A DNA stretch of 64,000 bases from Azorinus chamasolen. Lineage: Eukaryota > Mollusca > Bivalvia > Cardiida > Solecurtidae. How positions within the stretch are numbered: the stretch's first letter is position 1; every line of letters starts with the position of its first letter. Location of the stretch: assembly GCA_963576725.1 (NCBI GenBank), contig OY755241.1:30940853-31004852 (forward strand), given 5' to 3'. Under the pieces are notes generated by a model, which saw nothing but the letters and a program-made list of their open reading frames with translations, was not told where the DNA came from and did no database searches. This document shows, in pieces, positions 11,311 to 21,570 of the stretch. The position numbers and the translations under genes were made by a program.

Positions 11311-11960
11311 AACAAGAAATGTCGAAATGACATCAAACCGGGTTTTCCTTCACTATTAACTAGTGAATTCTAAGTGCAAAGGGGTATAACTCCCAGAAAA
11401 ATTGCAGAAGGAAAAATTCCTGATAATATGCACATCTACATATTGTGTCCTTGCTACATGCAAGGTTTTATGAAAAGCTGTTGAGCAGTTTCAGAGGAGT
11501 TGCGCTTACAAGGATAGGGTCAAAAGACCTAGTGATTTCTAAGTTCAAAGGGGCATAACTCCAAGAAAAATAGCAGAAGGAAAAATCCCTGACAATTTGC
11601 ACATCTACATATTGTGTCCTTGCTACATACAAGGTTTTATGAAATTCTGTTGAACAGTTTTAGAGAAGTTGCGCTTACAAGGGTAGGGTCAAAAGACCAA
11701 GTGATTTCTAAGTTCAAAGGGGCATAACTCCCAGATAAATTGCAGAAGGAAAATTTCCCGACAATATGCACATCTACATATTGTGTCCTTGCTACAAACA
11801 AGGTTTTATGAAATTCTGTTGAACAGTTTGAGAGGAGTTGCGCTTACAAGGATAGGGTCAAAAGACCTAGTATGCACATCTACATATTGTGTCCTTGCTA
11901 CAAACAAGGTTTTATGAAATTCTGTTGAACTGTTTCCGAGGAGTTGCGCTTACAAGATTG
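11311..11960. mobile_element. Pearl/HINE-like tandem-core element, family 8
   Basis: 5' end AACAAGAAATGTCGAAATGA contains the hairpin ATGTC-GACAT. Three and a half copies of a ~175-nt core follow, with AAAGGGGCATAACTCCCAG and TTGCGCTTACAAGGATAGGG. No clear 3' hairpin; the right side passes into unique DNA before the family 1 element at 12059. Confidence 0.72.
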
Positions 11961-12058
11961 ACAGCCGCAAAACCAGCGACCCGCCTGCCTGCCGTACGTC
12001 ACCATTTCAATAACCGGAGTTTTCCGTGAAAACCCAGTTAACAAAAAATCATACAACA

Positions 12059-13790
12059 AACAAGAGGGCCATGAGGCCCTGAAGCGCTCACCTGAGATAA
12101 CCCCAGGGGCGGGGCAATTTTTGACCACAAGAAATCATGTGGACAACCTTGGTAGAGAACCACAAGGCAAAGCAGTATGCCATTAATTAAAGGTCTAAGC
12201 CTTATGGTTTCAGAGGAAAATAATATTTCGTATTTTTCCCATGAAAAACTGATAAGCCCTGAGGCAGGGCCAAGTTTTGCTCAGTGGTCAGGGTCTTAAG
12301 TTAAACATTCTTGGCAGAGGACCACAAGCCACAGCTACATATTTATAGAGGACCATTAGATCATGTTAGTCATACCAAATATCAATGGTCTAGGCCTTAC
12401 AGTTTCAGTAGATTTTTAAAGATTTTCCAATGAAAAACTGATAAGCCCTTGGGTGGGGCCATTTTTGGCCCTGGGGTCATAATTTGAACAATATTTGTAG
12501 AGGACCATAAGATCATGCTACATACAAAATATCAAAGGTCCAGGCTTTACAGTTTGAGAGAAGAAGATTTTTAAAGAATTTCCTATGAAAAACTGATAAG
12601 CCCTTGGGCGGGCCCATTTTTGGCCCGGGGGTCATAATTTGTTCAATATTTGTAGAGGACCATGAGATCATGCTACATATTAAATATCAAAGGCCTAGGC
12701 CTTACAGCTTCAGAAAAGAAGAGTTTTAAAGATTTTCCAATGAAAAACTGATAAGCCCTTGGGTGGGGCCATTTTTGGCCCGGGGGTCATAATTTGAACA
12801 ATATTTGTAGAGGACCATAAGATCATAGTACATACCAAATATCAAAGGTCTAGGCCTTACAGTTTGAGAGAAGAAGATTTTTAAAGATTTTCCTATGAAA
12901 AACTTATAAGCCCATGGGTGGGGCCATTTTTGGCCCGGGGGTCATAATTTGAACAATATTTGTAGAGGCCCATAAGATCATACTACATACCAAATATCAA
13001 AGGTCTAGGCCTTACAGCTTCAGAGAAGAAGAGTTTTAAAGATTTTCCTATGAAAAACTGATAAGCCCATGGGCGGGGCCATTTTTGGCCCGGGGGTCAT
13101 AATTTGAACAATCTTTGTAGAGGACCATAAGATCATACTACATATCAAATATCAAAGGTCTAGGCCTTACAGTTTCAGTGAAGAAGATTTTTAAAGATTT
13201 TCCTATGAAAAACTGATAAGCCCTTGGGCGGGGCCATAATTTGAACAATCTTTGTAGAGGACCATAAGATCATGCTACAAACCAAATATCAAAGGTCTAG
13301 GCTTTACAGTTTCAGAGAAGAAGATTTTTAAAGATTTTCCTATGAAAACTCCATATTACCATATATGGAGAAAATGACCACGCCCTCTGGCGGCCATGTT
13401 TTTTGCCGGATCAAAATTCTTTTAACAACTTTTGAAGTCTATCAACTGAGAAACATTTTGGTGAAAACTATATTCAAATCGGACAATTCATTCTGGAGAA
13501 GAAGATTTTTCTAGATATTGTGTACGGTTGCCATGGCAACAAGACCCATGGCCCCACCCACTATTTTTTAACAACTTTTGAAGCACCCACCCACAGTATG
13601 TATCTGACCAAGTTTGGTTACAATTGGGCTGTCGGTTTCAGAGAAGAAGTCGTTTGAAATTGTTGACGGACAGACAGACGGACAGACGGACAGACGGACA
13701 GACGTACAGACGGACAGACGGACGACGGACGCCGGACACAGGGGTATCACAATAGCTCACCTTGAGCACTTTGTGCTCTGGTGAGCTAAA
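12059..13790. mobile_element. Pearl/HINE-like tandem-core element, family 1
   Basis: Starts AACAAGAGGGCCATGAGGC (hairpin GGGCC/GGCCC), then CGCTCACCTG. About eight ~165-nt cores carry GAAAAACTGATAAGCCC and GGGGCCATTTTTGGCCCGGG. A CGGACAGA microsatellite sits at 13667-13735. The 3' end AGCTCACCTTGAGCAC-TTT-GTGCTCTGGTGAGCTAA holds a stem-loop inside an AGCTCACC/GGTGAGCT pair. The 3' CTAA is compatible with a Helitron-type end. Confidence 0.85.
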
Positions 13791-13999
13791 AAACTATACA
13801 GTTTTCCAGATAAGGTGTGTAAATGCATTTTTATGCATATTTTTCATACAAATATGCATTATCATATATACAAATCTTGTGTACTGAAATGCATATAGAA
13901 TTGTCAGATTGCGCGTTTTGCCCTTCTTGTCTCAACCGAAGTTGACTTGAAAAATTTAGTCAATAGACTAGTGTACTTTCCCTGGGAATTCCACTTTTT

Positions 14000-14391
14000 T
14001 TATGCCTTTGCAAACAGAGTAAACCTAGATTATCTAGCATGTCTGAGAAGCGAGAAAAATGGCTCCTGTAGGGGGCCATCTGATCAGGCTCTGTTTGCTT
14101 TTGGAATAATATAGAGCGGATTATACATTTTCTGCCATAGCCAAAATTGTTTGTGTACAAACGCCAAAATAAAAATGCGTCTAGTTATTACACAAACTTT
14201 CATATAGAATACCTTACTTTTGTATATATCAAGAAGCACAGTTCTTGTTTTTATGGTCCAGCATAAACACTATAAAGTCTAGGTGCACAACGTTTCATTT
14301 AACCCTTTCCTTCATCAGGGTCTGCTCTGTTTGCTTATTAAATTATAATAGAGCTGACTCTATAGGTTTTACAAATACGAAAAGTTCCTGT
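14000..14391. mobile_element. Two family A MITE remnants
   Basis: 14000-14165 keeps the core with GCAAACAGAGTAAACC and the arm with TTTCTGCCATAGCCAAA. 14299-14391 keeps the terminus AACCCTTTCCTTCATC joined directly to GGGTCTGCTCTGTTTGC, an internal deletion. The second ends 25 bp from exon 10. Confidence 0.6.
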
Positions 14392-14415
14392 TACCCGGTA
14401 GTATGATAAACTTAC

Positions 14416-14514
14416 CTCTGTAAAGCTTCTATACAGTAAGTAGACCAGACCAGCTGTGAGTCGTGACAGACACGACCCCATCTCCAACACCACTGTATCT
14501 CCTAGCCTACACCT
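14416..14514 (-). CDS. CMTR2: CMTR2 exon 10
   Basis: Residues 782-814, including LGDTVVLEMGSCLSRLTAG and LVYLLYRSFTE. These correspond to the conserved [26 protein letters not shown] segment of the second, catalytically inactive Rossmann-like domain. Acceptor CCTTGTAG at 14515-14516, donor GGTAAGT at 14415; phase 0 at both ends. An AG eight bases downstream of the chosen acceptor would break the frame. Confidence 0.85.
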
Positions 14515-14642
14515 CTACAAGGAACAAAATATAATCCCAAACTGTGTTAATTCTTTCAACATACTGGACCAACTTGGGATGACATTTGAAACCAGTTTGG
14601 ATTTGGATGAGTGATTGAGTACCTTTATGTCTCATCAGGAAA

Positions 14643-14871
14643 CTTGACCCTTTTCTCCATAAATACACCTTTGCAAACAGAATAGATCCAGATCAGACAG
14701 CTCCTTTAGGAGCCATCTGATCAGGGTTTGCTCTGTTTGCTTATGAAATAATATATATATATTATTCTACAGTTTTTGCCAGGACATACCATGCAGTATT
14801 ATAAAAAAATTTAACCCAATTAACATCTATGATGTAATTATTTTTTGCATGAATATTCATGGAGTAAAGGG
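14643..14871. mobile_element. TTAA MITE, family A
   Basis: Ends CCCTTTTCTCCATAAATAC and GGAGTAAAGGG before TTAA (14872-14875). Core GCAAACAGAATAGATCCAGA mirrored about GCTCCTTTAGGAGC. Confidence 0.75.
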
Positions 14872-14924
14872 TTAAACACTAATATTGACATGTTTTTTTT
14901 GCGTGAAGGTCACTGTGACCTTGA

Positions 14925-15110
14925 CCTTTGACGGACTGATCTCAAAATCAATTGGTTTAATCTACTGGCCATGACCTACCTCACTCTTATGTACCAGGAC
15001 TGTACATGTAATAGTTGTCAAGTTATTGAGCAGACAAAGATGTGGCTAATGGACGGACTGACATACTTACGGAATGAGCCTTGTGTCTTCGCTTTTGTTT
15101 AAAATAGACA
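14925..15110. repeat. Single unit of a dispersed GTGACCTTGACC repeat
   Basis: GAAGGTCACTGTGACCTTGA followed by CCTTTGACGGACTGATCTC resembles core units of tandem-core repeats, but is present once here without recognisable termini. Confidence 0.35.
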
Positions 15111-15423
15111 CACAAGACAAGAAAATTGTTACACAAGTAAGGAAGAACAAAATGTCTTTTGTTTTCATAGTCACTCAAGTATATCTACGTCCACCTGGAT
15201 GGACGAACATCCATTAAACACAACAAGTGGACATGTGTTCGTCTGGACAGACAAGATGGACAAGCGCCATACCATAATACAACTGATGTTACCTTTGGGG
15301 ATGTAATAATTGGGACCAAAATATTTGTTCACTTTTTAGAGATGTTCAGTTGTCAGAGGTCCAGTTTTCACAGGTTTACCTGCAGTAAAGAGTTAAAATT
15401 GAAAGTAAATAAATCATGTATAC

Positions 15424-15534
15424 CTGTATGATGTCTGTGACAGCTTCACACATGGACTTCTGTTCAGCAAGCTCAAAGTCACCTCCAATGTGATTAGTAG
15501 CAACACAGTACAGCCATACCATATGTCCAGCGAC
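15424..15534 (-). CDS. CMTR2: CMTR2 exon 9
   Basis: Residues 745-781, ending CEAVTDIIQ. LYCVATN-H-GGDFELAEQ aligns with SCSLLHDGDPTYQRL of vertebrate CMTR2. Acceptor CTTCTGTAG, donor CAGGTATAC; 111 nt, phase 0 on both sides. About 30 residues of the family lie between the end of exon 8 and this exon and were not located. Confidence 0.75.
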
Positions 15535-15545
15535 CTACAGAAGTA

Positions 15546-15660
15546 TGCAACAGTACAATGGTCAGGACATACTATCATTTATACCCCAAACACCTCATCT
15601 CCCCTCCTCACCTGTATGGTCAGGACATACTATCATTTATACCCAAGATATCAAGACATC
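15546..15660. repeat. Tandem duplication next to exon 9
   Basis: ATGGTCAGGACATACTATCA followed by TTTATACCC is repeated head to tail with a period near 57 nt, and the CTCCTCACCTGTAT part recurs as well. It begins 12 nt upstream of the exon 9 acceptor. Confidence 0.7.
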
Positions 15661-16234
15661 TCATCGACCCTCCTCACCTGTATTTTAGACAGCAAAAGTC
15701 ATTTTGACACCTTTTTGATAACTTTAAATCAAGCTAAGAGTAGGAAACTTGTGCAGATCCTGATCAACCTATGGAACACTTTGATATGGATCTATATTCC
15801 TAAGTCTATCCAGGGCTTTTTTCATGTGACTATTGGGCTATAATGTTCTCAATGGCAAAACGTGCTCCTTCAGGGGCAGTTTGACCTGGGTCTGTACTAT
15901 TGGCCTAACTTTGTCTGTCCCATTATTTGGGGTAATTAGGGGATTTTTCAACCAAACTCTACCATGTTTTCATTAGTACTGTCGCTCCAAAGTAATTTTA
16001 GTAAATACCAGCATAACTGGGTTTGGAGGAGAAATTTAGAAAAATATTTACCTACATTTCCTAAATACCCTACATTCCTCTCTAACATGCCTTTTCCTGA
16101 CAATTTTGGGGAAAATGCACTTTAATAATTAGGATTATGTTCACGCATAAAACTCAATGATTTACAAAGTGTTTTTGGCATTTAACTTTTTGCATTTTTA
16201 AGCACTTTAATCAAAATTTTGTGTCTACTGGATT

Positions 16235-16257
16235 CCCCCCCCCCCCCCCCCCCCCCC
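16235..16257. repeat. Homopolymer C tract (23 nt)
   Basis: Uninterrupted run of 23 C in intron 8, about 100 nt from the exon 8 donor. Its length is likely to be polymorphic. Confidence 0.9.
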
Positions 16258-16356
16258 AATTTTTTTTTATGTTATTTTACATAGGGAATGAATCCTTTTA
16301 ACGGAACTGTGTTCACACAAGAAAAAGGCCTGCCTCTGAACACCTTAAATACTTAC

Positions 16357-17025
16357 ATATGTTGCCTCCCTGAGTCTTTGACATAGTAGGGAATGCTCAT
16401 TATGGCAATCACACTTTATTTGACCCTCAAATACACCAACACTTGTATCTGATAGTGAGCCTCTATTCACTGTTATTTCTTCTGCTTTTTGATCTGAACA
16501 AAGTGCTTCAGTTGGTTCTGCATTGTGCACTACTGGTTCTGCATTGTGCCATACATTTGGTTCTGCACTGTGCACTACAGTTGGTTCTGCACTGTGCACT
16601 AAAGTTGGTTCTGCACTGTGCACTAAAGTTGGTTTTGCATTGTGAATTACAGTTGGTTCTGCATTATGCACTTCCTTTTGCTCTGCATTGAGCACTTTAG
16701 TTGCCTCTGCATTGTGCACTTCAATTTTCTCTGAATTATGCACTCGACTTTGATCTAAATTCTGCTGTTGTGCAGAGATCCCATTGTCAACACAGTCTGT
16801 GGTTTTGTATGTTACTGCTCCTCTCAATGGACAAGAATTTTCACAGTCTTCTAGCATGTGACAAATCCCATTGTCACAAACACATGAAGCATTACTGTTT
16901 TTGCTGATTATCTTGTCTTCTGTTGTTTGATCCACGTTTTGTAGATTGGAGCTTAAAACTGTCAGCAGACGCTTAGCAATGACCTCTGTGAACTCTAGAC
17001 TGGTCTCTGTGTAATTTTTCAAGCA
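16357..17025 (-). CDS. CMTR2: CMTR2 exon 8 with expanded repeat region
   Basis: Residues 522-744, the largest exon (669 nt, phase 0 at both ends). Acceptor GTTATTTCAG at 17026, donor TATGTAAGT at 16356. The start (TSLEFTEVIAKRLLTVL) aligns with GEILKTLNEAIEKSL and the end (IKCDCHNEHSLLCQRL) with YSCSCHVFSEELIFSEL of the family. Between them are about 150 residues not found in vertebrate CMTR2, including a low-complexity run of an eight-residue VHNAEPTV-like unit. The insertion falls in the linker between the two methyltransferase-like domains and is probably disordered. Confidence 0.85.
16510..16746 (-). repeat. Coding 24-nt minisatellite inside CMTR2 exon 8
   Basis: About ten units of 24 nt (one of 21) on the plus strand as GTTGGTTCTGCACTGTGCAC with four more bases, translated on the minus strand as V-H-(N/S)-A-E-P-T-(V/L). 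All length changes are multiples of three, so the frame survives. A plus-strand frame over the same bases is a shadow. Confidence 0.88.
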
Positions 17026-17116
17026 CTGAAATAACAAGAATAAAGACTACATGAAAACTGTAGTTACCTCAAACTAGTGGCAGATAACAACTCCGCTCTA
17101 ACAGCTAAACTTTCCT

Positions 17117-17520
17117 TAACTGTTTCATTCATATAAATGTGTTTTCGTGCATTTGCAAACAAGAGTAGACCCAGACTGGGGCCTGCTCTGTTTGCCAATG
17201 GAATTTGATCTGTTTCTTTACTTTTTAAAATGGGTATACTCTTCCACTTTTAATTTTTCATTATAACTATTTTGTCCATGAATATTAAGTAGGTATTAGA
17301 ATTTGGAATAAACATAGAATTTCAAATAAACATGTAGTACATAAACACTTTTTTATGCCTTTGCAAATATAGCAGACGGGTTTCTGTTTGCTTACGAAAT
17401 TATGATCCGACTATACAGTTTTTACCAATATAAAGTCATGTGTACATATGCTAGTTTAAAAATTCAACTTATAAATATAACGTGTTGTTGTCCAATTATC
17501 CATGTACTAACAAGGCGATT
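17117..17520. mobile_element. Family A' and A MITE remnants in tandem
   Basis: 17117-17330 keeps A' arms (TTCATATAAATGTGTTTTCG, TTTTGTCCATGAATATTAAG) with a shortened centre. 17333-17520 is an A copy with most of the palindrome deleted (GCAAATATAGCAGACGGG). Confidence 0.6.
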
Positions 17521-17823
17521 CTTGTGCTCACACATGGTTGTTGACTGGTTTTAATTCTAGCTTTACGGGGCCTAATGTACACAACAGACACAATTACTAC
17601 TGCATTATTGCTGAAACTAGGCAGCTGAATTGCTTTATGGCCATGAATTGCTCACATAAATATTAATTGCAACTGCAAGCTAAAAAGCAATAATACATGT
17701 TTGTTTAAGGCAATAACATCTGCTGTGTCCCTTGGGACAATTGTTGTCTTCCAATCATGTCATTATTTCTTATATGAATATTGAACAGGGAAAGGGTCTG
17801 CTGTTTTATTTTCAGATTTGTGT

Positions 17824-18065
17824 TAATCCTTTACTCCATAAATATTCATGTAAGAAATAATGACATTATTAATATTAATTAGATGCATTTTGGCATAGAC
17901 AAGATATGAAAACAGAATGTTTTGGCCATGACAGAAACAGTAGAATCGGTCTATATTATTTTATAAGCACAAAGAGCCGGCCCTAGTCTGATGGCTCATA
18001 CAGGATCTGGCTCTTGTCTGTTTCCAAAAGGTTTTAATAAGTGTATCTATTGAGTAAACGATTAA
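17824..18065. mobile_element. TTAA MITE, family A, inverted
   Basis: Left end CCTTTACTCCATAAATATTC, right part with the degraded core GAGCCGGCCCTAGTCTGATG, finishing GAGTAAACGATTAAG. Confidence 0.65.
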
Positions 18066-18646
18066 GTTATGGTTGTCTGCAAAAGTTGTCATCTGATACA
18101 ATCCACACAGATGATATTTTCTTGAATTTCTCTTCAAAAATATCCATGCCAATCTCTAATTATCTAATCAGTACAAAGAAGGTTTTGACAGAGAAATAAG
18201 AGACACATTGGTACACACTAAATCCCCTCCAACAAGACATTCAAAGACAGGTATTAGCTTAACCCTTAACTCAGAGTTACAGATAGCGGTGCGTATTCAA
18301 ATACTACAATTGTCATTTCTCCACCAAACTCTATGTTGTGACTACCCTTTAAATCATCTCGAAGAGACGATTCTAAAGAGTGGTCACAACATAGGGTTTG
18401 GTGGAGAAATAAAAAAAAAGTTATACTTGAAAATATTTTAATTTACGCAGCCTATCTGGAGCTCTGTTTACTCAATAAATACGCCTTTGAAAAACGAGTA
18501 GACCCAGATCAGACAGCTCTAGTAGGATCAGAATGATCTGCGTCTGCTGTGTTAGCTAAATATGAAATAACATAGATCTATTTCGACAGTGTCAGCCATG
18601 GCTAAAATTTTATGCAACCATATGCAGTTATGAAACTGCATCAAAT

Positions 18647-19009
18647 TAACCCTTCGCTTGCTATTCTCGTCAATAACCTACCTGTAAATAGTTAAGACCC
18701 AGATGAGACAGCTCCTACAGGAGCTGTCTCATCAGGGTCTGCATTATTTACAAGTTGATTGTGCAACAATTGCACTCCACAGCAGTGATTCCACAGCGAT
18801 ATACTTGTACACAGTGAAGATATATGTAATTATACAACAGGGCATGGGTAAAGGAGAAATGTGTTTTAAAATTCAGCAAGAGAAGGGTTACTATTCATAC
18901 TGTTATACTTTCCCACATGAATATATATGGAGTAAAGGGCTAATGCAGGAAGACAGTCATGGAGAACGCTCTCATAAGAACTTTCGGCAGGGTGTTCGTC
19001 CTGCATTAA
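18647..19009. mobile_element. Family A MITE followed by half of a family C core
   Basis: 18647-18938 is an A copy (AGACCCAGATGAGACAGCTC mirrored, end GGAGTAAAGGGC). From 18941 a family C core begins (TAATGCAGGAAGACAGTCAT) and is cut at its own TTAA (19006-19009) by the A' MITE at 19010. Confidence 0.65.
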
Positions 19010-19250
19010 CCCATTCTCCATTCTATGTTTATTCAAATTTTAATACCAACTGAATATGCATGGGCAAAACAGTTATAATGGAATATGGAAGGTGGAAAAT
19101 TGTAGCCATTCTAGAAAGGAAAGAAACAGATCTATCAAATTCCGTTAGCAAACAGAGCAGACCCTGATCAGACGGCTCCTATAGGAGCTGTCTGAACTGG
19201 GTCTACTCTGTTTGCAAATGCGTGAAAACACGTTTATATGAGGAAAAGGG
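19010..19250. mobile_element. TTAA MITE, family A', complete
   Basis: 241 bp between TTAA at 19006-19009 and 19251-19254. Starts CCCATTCTCCATTCTATG and ends GAGGAAAAGGG. Core AGACCCTGATCAGACGGCTC mirrored. Inserted in a family C core. Confidence 0.82.
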
Positions 19251-19254
19251 TTAA

Positions 19255-19428
19255 CCCTTTACTCCATACATTCACCTTTCTATGCCTTTGATAACAGAGT
19301 AGACCCTGATCAGACAGCTCCTGTATGAACCATCTGATCAATGTCTGCTGTTTCCAGTGTCATATATAAAGTTAATCTAATAAATATGATGTCATTATTT
19401 CTTACATGAATATTCACAGAGTAAAGGG
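19255..19428. mobile_element. TTAA MITE, family A, abutting copy
   Basis: Shares the TTAA at 19251-19254 with the preceding A' copy and ends GAGTAAAGGG before TTAA 19429-19432. 174 bp, with a shortened arm. Confidence 0.8.
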
Positions 19429-19521
19429 TTAAATAGCCACTTGCCTTAAAAGATCTTATTTTTTCTCAGTGGGGTTTAACTATATCTTAACCTGTTGAAA
19501 ATGCTCAGGAGAAATGTCTAC

Positions 19522-19641
19522 CTGGATGTTGTCAAGGATTTCTTGAGTCCTAGCAATGTAGAAGTCATGGCAAAGTCTAGAGCTGCGTATCCTGCCTACA
19601 GGCTGGCCAGTCTGCAGCGTGAAACCCAGAATCTCCCTATC
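19522..19641 (-). CDS. CMTR2: CMTR2 exon 7
   Basis: Residues 482-521: EILGFTLQTGQPVGRIRSSR then LCHDFYIARTQEILDN, matching [26 protein letters not shown]. 120 nt in phase 0. Two AG acceptors lie 11 nt apart (CTGCAG at 19653-19654 and 19642-19643); only the downstream one keeps the frame. Donor CAGGTAGAC at 19521. Confidence 0.82.
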
Positions 19642-19810
19642 CTGCAGGGGACCTGCAGCACTCTACAACAATGAGATATTCTAGGAAGAAAGCTTATATT
19701 GTGTTGCATAATCTGATATTTAATTATCTATAGCTTTAGATTATATTTATAGCCAACGAAAAGCTTATATCGTTAGTAACATTTTCCCCTTTTCTACCAA
19801 CAGATCATAT

Positions 19811-20163
19811 AACAAGAGGGACATAATGGCCCTGATATCGCTCACCAGACAATCAGATGAGAAGATTTTCAAAGTTTTCAATATATGTTTCTATAGAAAA
19901 ATGGCCATCCCGGGGTAAATTTTGACCCAGAGGAGAAGATTTTCTATAGAGAACAAGGCACCCCTGGGGAGGGGCCATAATTTATATAACTTTTGTAGAG
20001 GGCCTACAGATAATGCTATGTGCCAAAGATGAAAACTGAGAATCCTGTAGATTCAGAGAAGATTTTTAAAGGTTCAAATTGTTGACGACTGACGATGCAC
20101 AAAGAAGGAAATCAGGTGATCAAAATAGTTCACCCTGAGCACTTTGTACTCTGGTGAGCTAAA
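19811..20163. mobile_element. Short family 1 pearl/HINE-like element
   Basis: Complete small copy: AACAAGAGGGACATAATGGC at the 5' end with CGCTCACC, one to two core fragments, then CACCCTGAGCAC-TTT-GTAC and TGGTGAGCTAAAA at the 3' end. 353 bp, without the long tandem array. Confidence 0.8.
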
Positions 20164-20337
20164 AGGTGGACTTTTTATTGGCTATTCATTCAAACAAAAC
20201 TAAAACAAATAAAAAATTTGTGATTGTTTTGTCGCTCGACACCTAAAGCAATCATCCGCTTTTGTAAGACTTTATTCAATCAGTATGTAGGCAGTAACTC
20301 TGTCACTGTTATGGGTGATCTGTGACACCTTCACAGA

Positions 20338-20735
20338 AGAAATGCTCTATTTATCGCAATGGTTTCAAATCTGCACTATTCTAAAAATTTCCTTTTCTTC
20401 CTCCAGTGACATTTCTACCTTGACGTGGTTCTGGGGCTTATTTGTCATAGGGAATGTTTTCGTTTAGTTGATGGAGATTAACTCTGGCAAGAACCAAAAG
20501 GAAGGCAGGTCGGTGGTTTAAATCCCATGCACTGCTCTGAAGCAAATGAGATTAGCCGAAATCATCTTGCTGAAATCATCCCTCATCATGTCGTTTCATC
20601 ATTCATCTGCACTATATTCAGTGTCGCAGTACCATAAAACCCAACTCACTCACTCATTTTCTTCATTAAATACTCTTTTTCATTAGATTTATTCAATGAT
20701 GTCTAAATATAGCCTATGAGGGACTGGTTTAAGCC
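20338..20735. mobile_element. Family B MITE split by a SINE
   Basis: Left part ATGCTCTATTTATCGCAATG to CCTTTTCTTC at 20400; right part resumes after the second TTTTCTTC (20657-20664) with ATTAAATACTC and ends CTATGAGGGACTGG before TTTAA. Confidence 0.72.
20401..20656 (+). mobile_element. tRNA-derived SINE with ACTC tail
   Basis: Flanked by the 8-bp direct repeat TTTTCTTC (20393-20400 and 20657-20664). It carries a box B-like GGTTTAAATCCC near 20512 and ends AAAACCCAACTCACTCACTC, the same 3' tail as the SINE at 52852-53164 read in reverse. Box A is weak. Confidence 0.72.
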
Positions 20736-20979
20736 AGAGAGCACCACGTCCTTTAGTCCACAATGTACCTTCTTTTGCACACTAAAACTGCCCCTTGCTA
20801 CTTTTTCCGAAGATACTTTTTCTCTTCTCATTTCTCTTCAAATACATACAGAGTGTCAAACAGCGTACATTCTGATGAGGTACAATGTTATTGAGCTTCT
20901 CGTCTTAATTAAAACTGTTTGCATAGGTAATCATGAATTTGCCGCACGCATGCAAGAAGATAACCATAGAGCCTGCTAC

Positions 20980-21162
20980 CTGAATCCATAAAGAGTTATC
21001 ATCCCTCTCCACCTCTTCCTCAAACGTCTCAAACTGGAACACTTTCTGTTTCCATGGTAACTTGGACAGCCTCTGTCTCTCCTGGAAACTGCCTGTGAAC
21101 TTGCCCTCTAGTTTGATCTTGTCACCAAATTCCATCTGCATCTGGGTACATTGCCTGGCCCA
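20980..21162 (-). CDS. CMTR2: CMTR2 exon 6
   Basis: Residues 421-481, WARQCTQMQMEFGDKIKLEG through RDDNSLWIQ. RQRLSKLPWKQKV matches the family's KMLEALSWKDKV. 183 nt, phase 0 at both ends; acceptor CTGTACAG at 21163-21164, donor CAGGTAGCA at 20979. Confidence 0.82.
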
Positions 21163-21360
21163 CTGTACAGAAATTAAATGATGTATCCCTCTAAAAAAAC
21201 ATTCACATACGCATTTACAGAGTAACCCAGATCAGACAGTTCCTGCATTTGTCTTATCAGGATCTGCTCTGTTTTCTTTTAGAATTATATAGCTGTGATT
21301 CTGCAGTGTCTGTCATGCCCTGTTAACAATTCAGAGTATTAATACTTATAAAGTCATTCC

Positions 21361-21517
21361 TGTAACTCATTCCCTGTTCTATATTTATACCAAAGTTCAA
21401 TACCTACTGAATATTATTGAACAACAAGTTATAATGAAATATGGAAGATAGAAAATCTAAAAATTCTCTTTTCTCTAGTTGGTTGGATCTAAAAATAGCC
21501 TATGAGGGAAAGGGTTA
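21361..21517. mobile_element. Chimeric MITE: family A' left half, family B right end
   Basis: Left side is A' (CATTCCCTGTTCTATATTTA, AATATGGAAGATAGAAAA); it then switches to B (AAATTCTCTTTTCTCTAGTT, TCTAAAAATAGCCTATGAGG) and ends GGGAAAGGG before TTAA. Confidence 0.65.
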
Positions 21518-21570
21518 ACATTTGAAGCAGAGGACAAGATTTGTAAACAAATTTTACTTGGTGTTGAAAG

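Noticed and set aside
12059..13790. CRISPR-like array of regularly spaced repeats
   Set aside because: Units of ~165 nt are contiguous diverged copies without spacers; the gene structure is eukaryotic.
13741..13790. Stem-loop read as a transcription terminator
   Set aside because: The same hairpin with AGCTAAAA recurs at every family 1 3' end and is part of the transposon.
16443..16907. Plus-strand leucine/histidine-rich open frames
   Set aside because: Antisense shadows of the CMTR2 exon 8 minisatellite; no similarity and no splice context.
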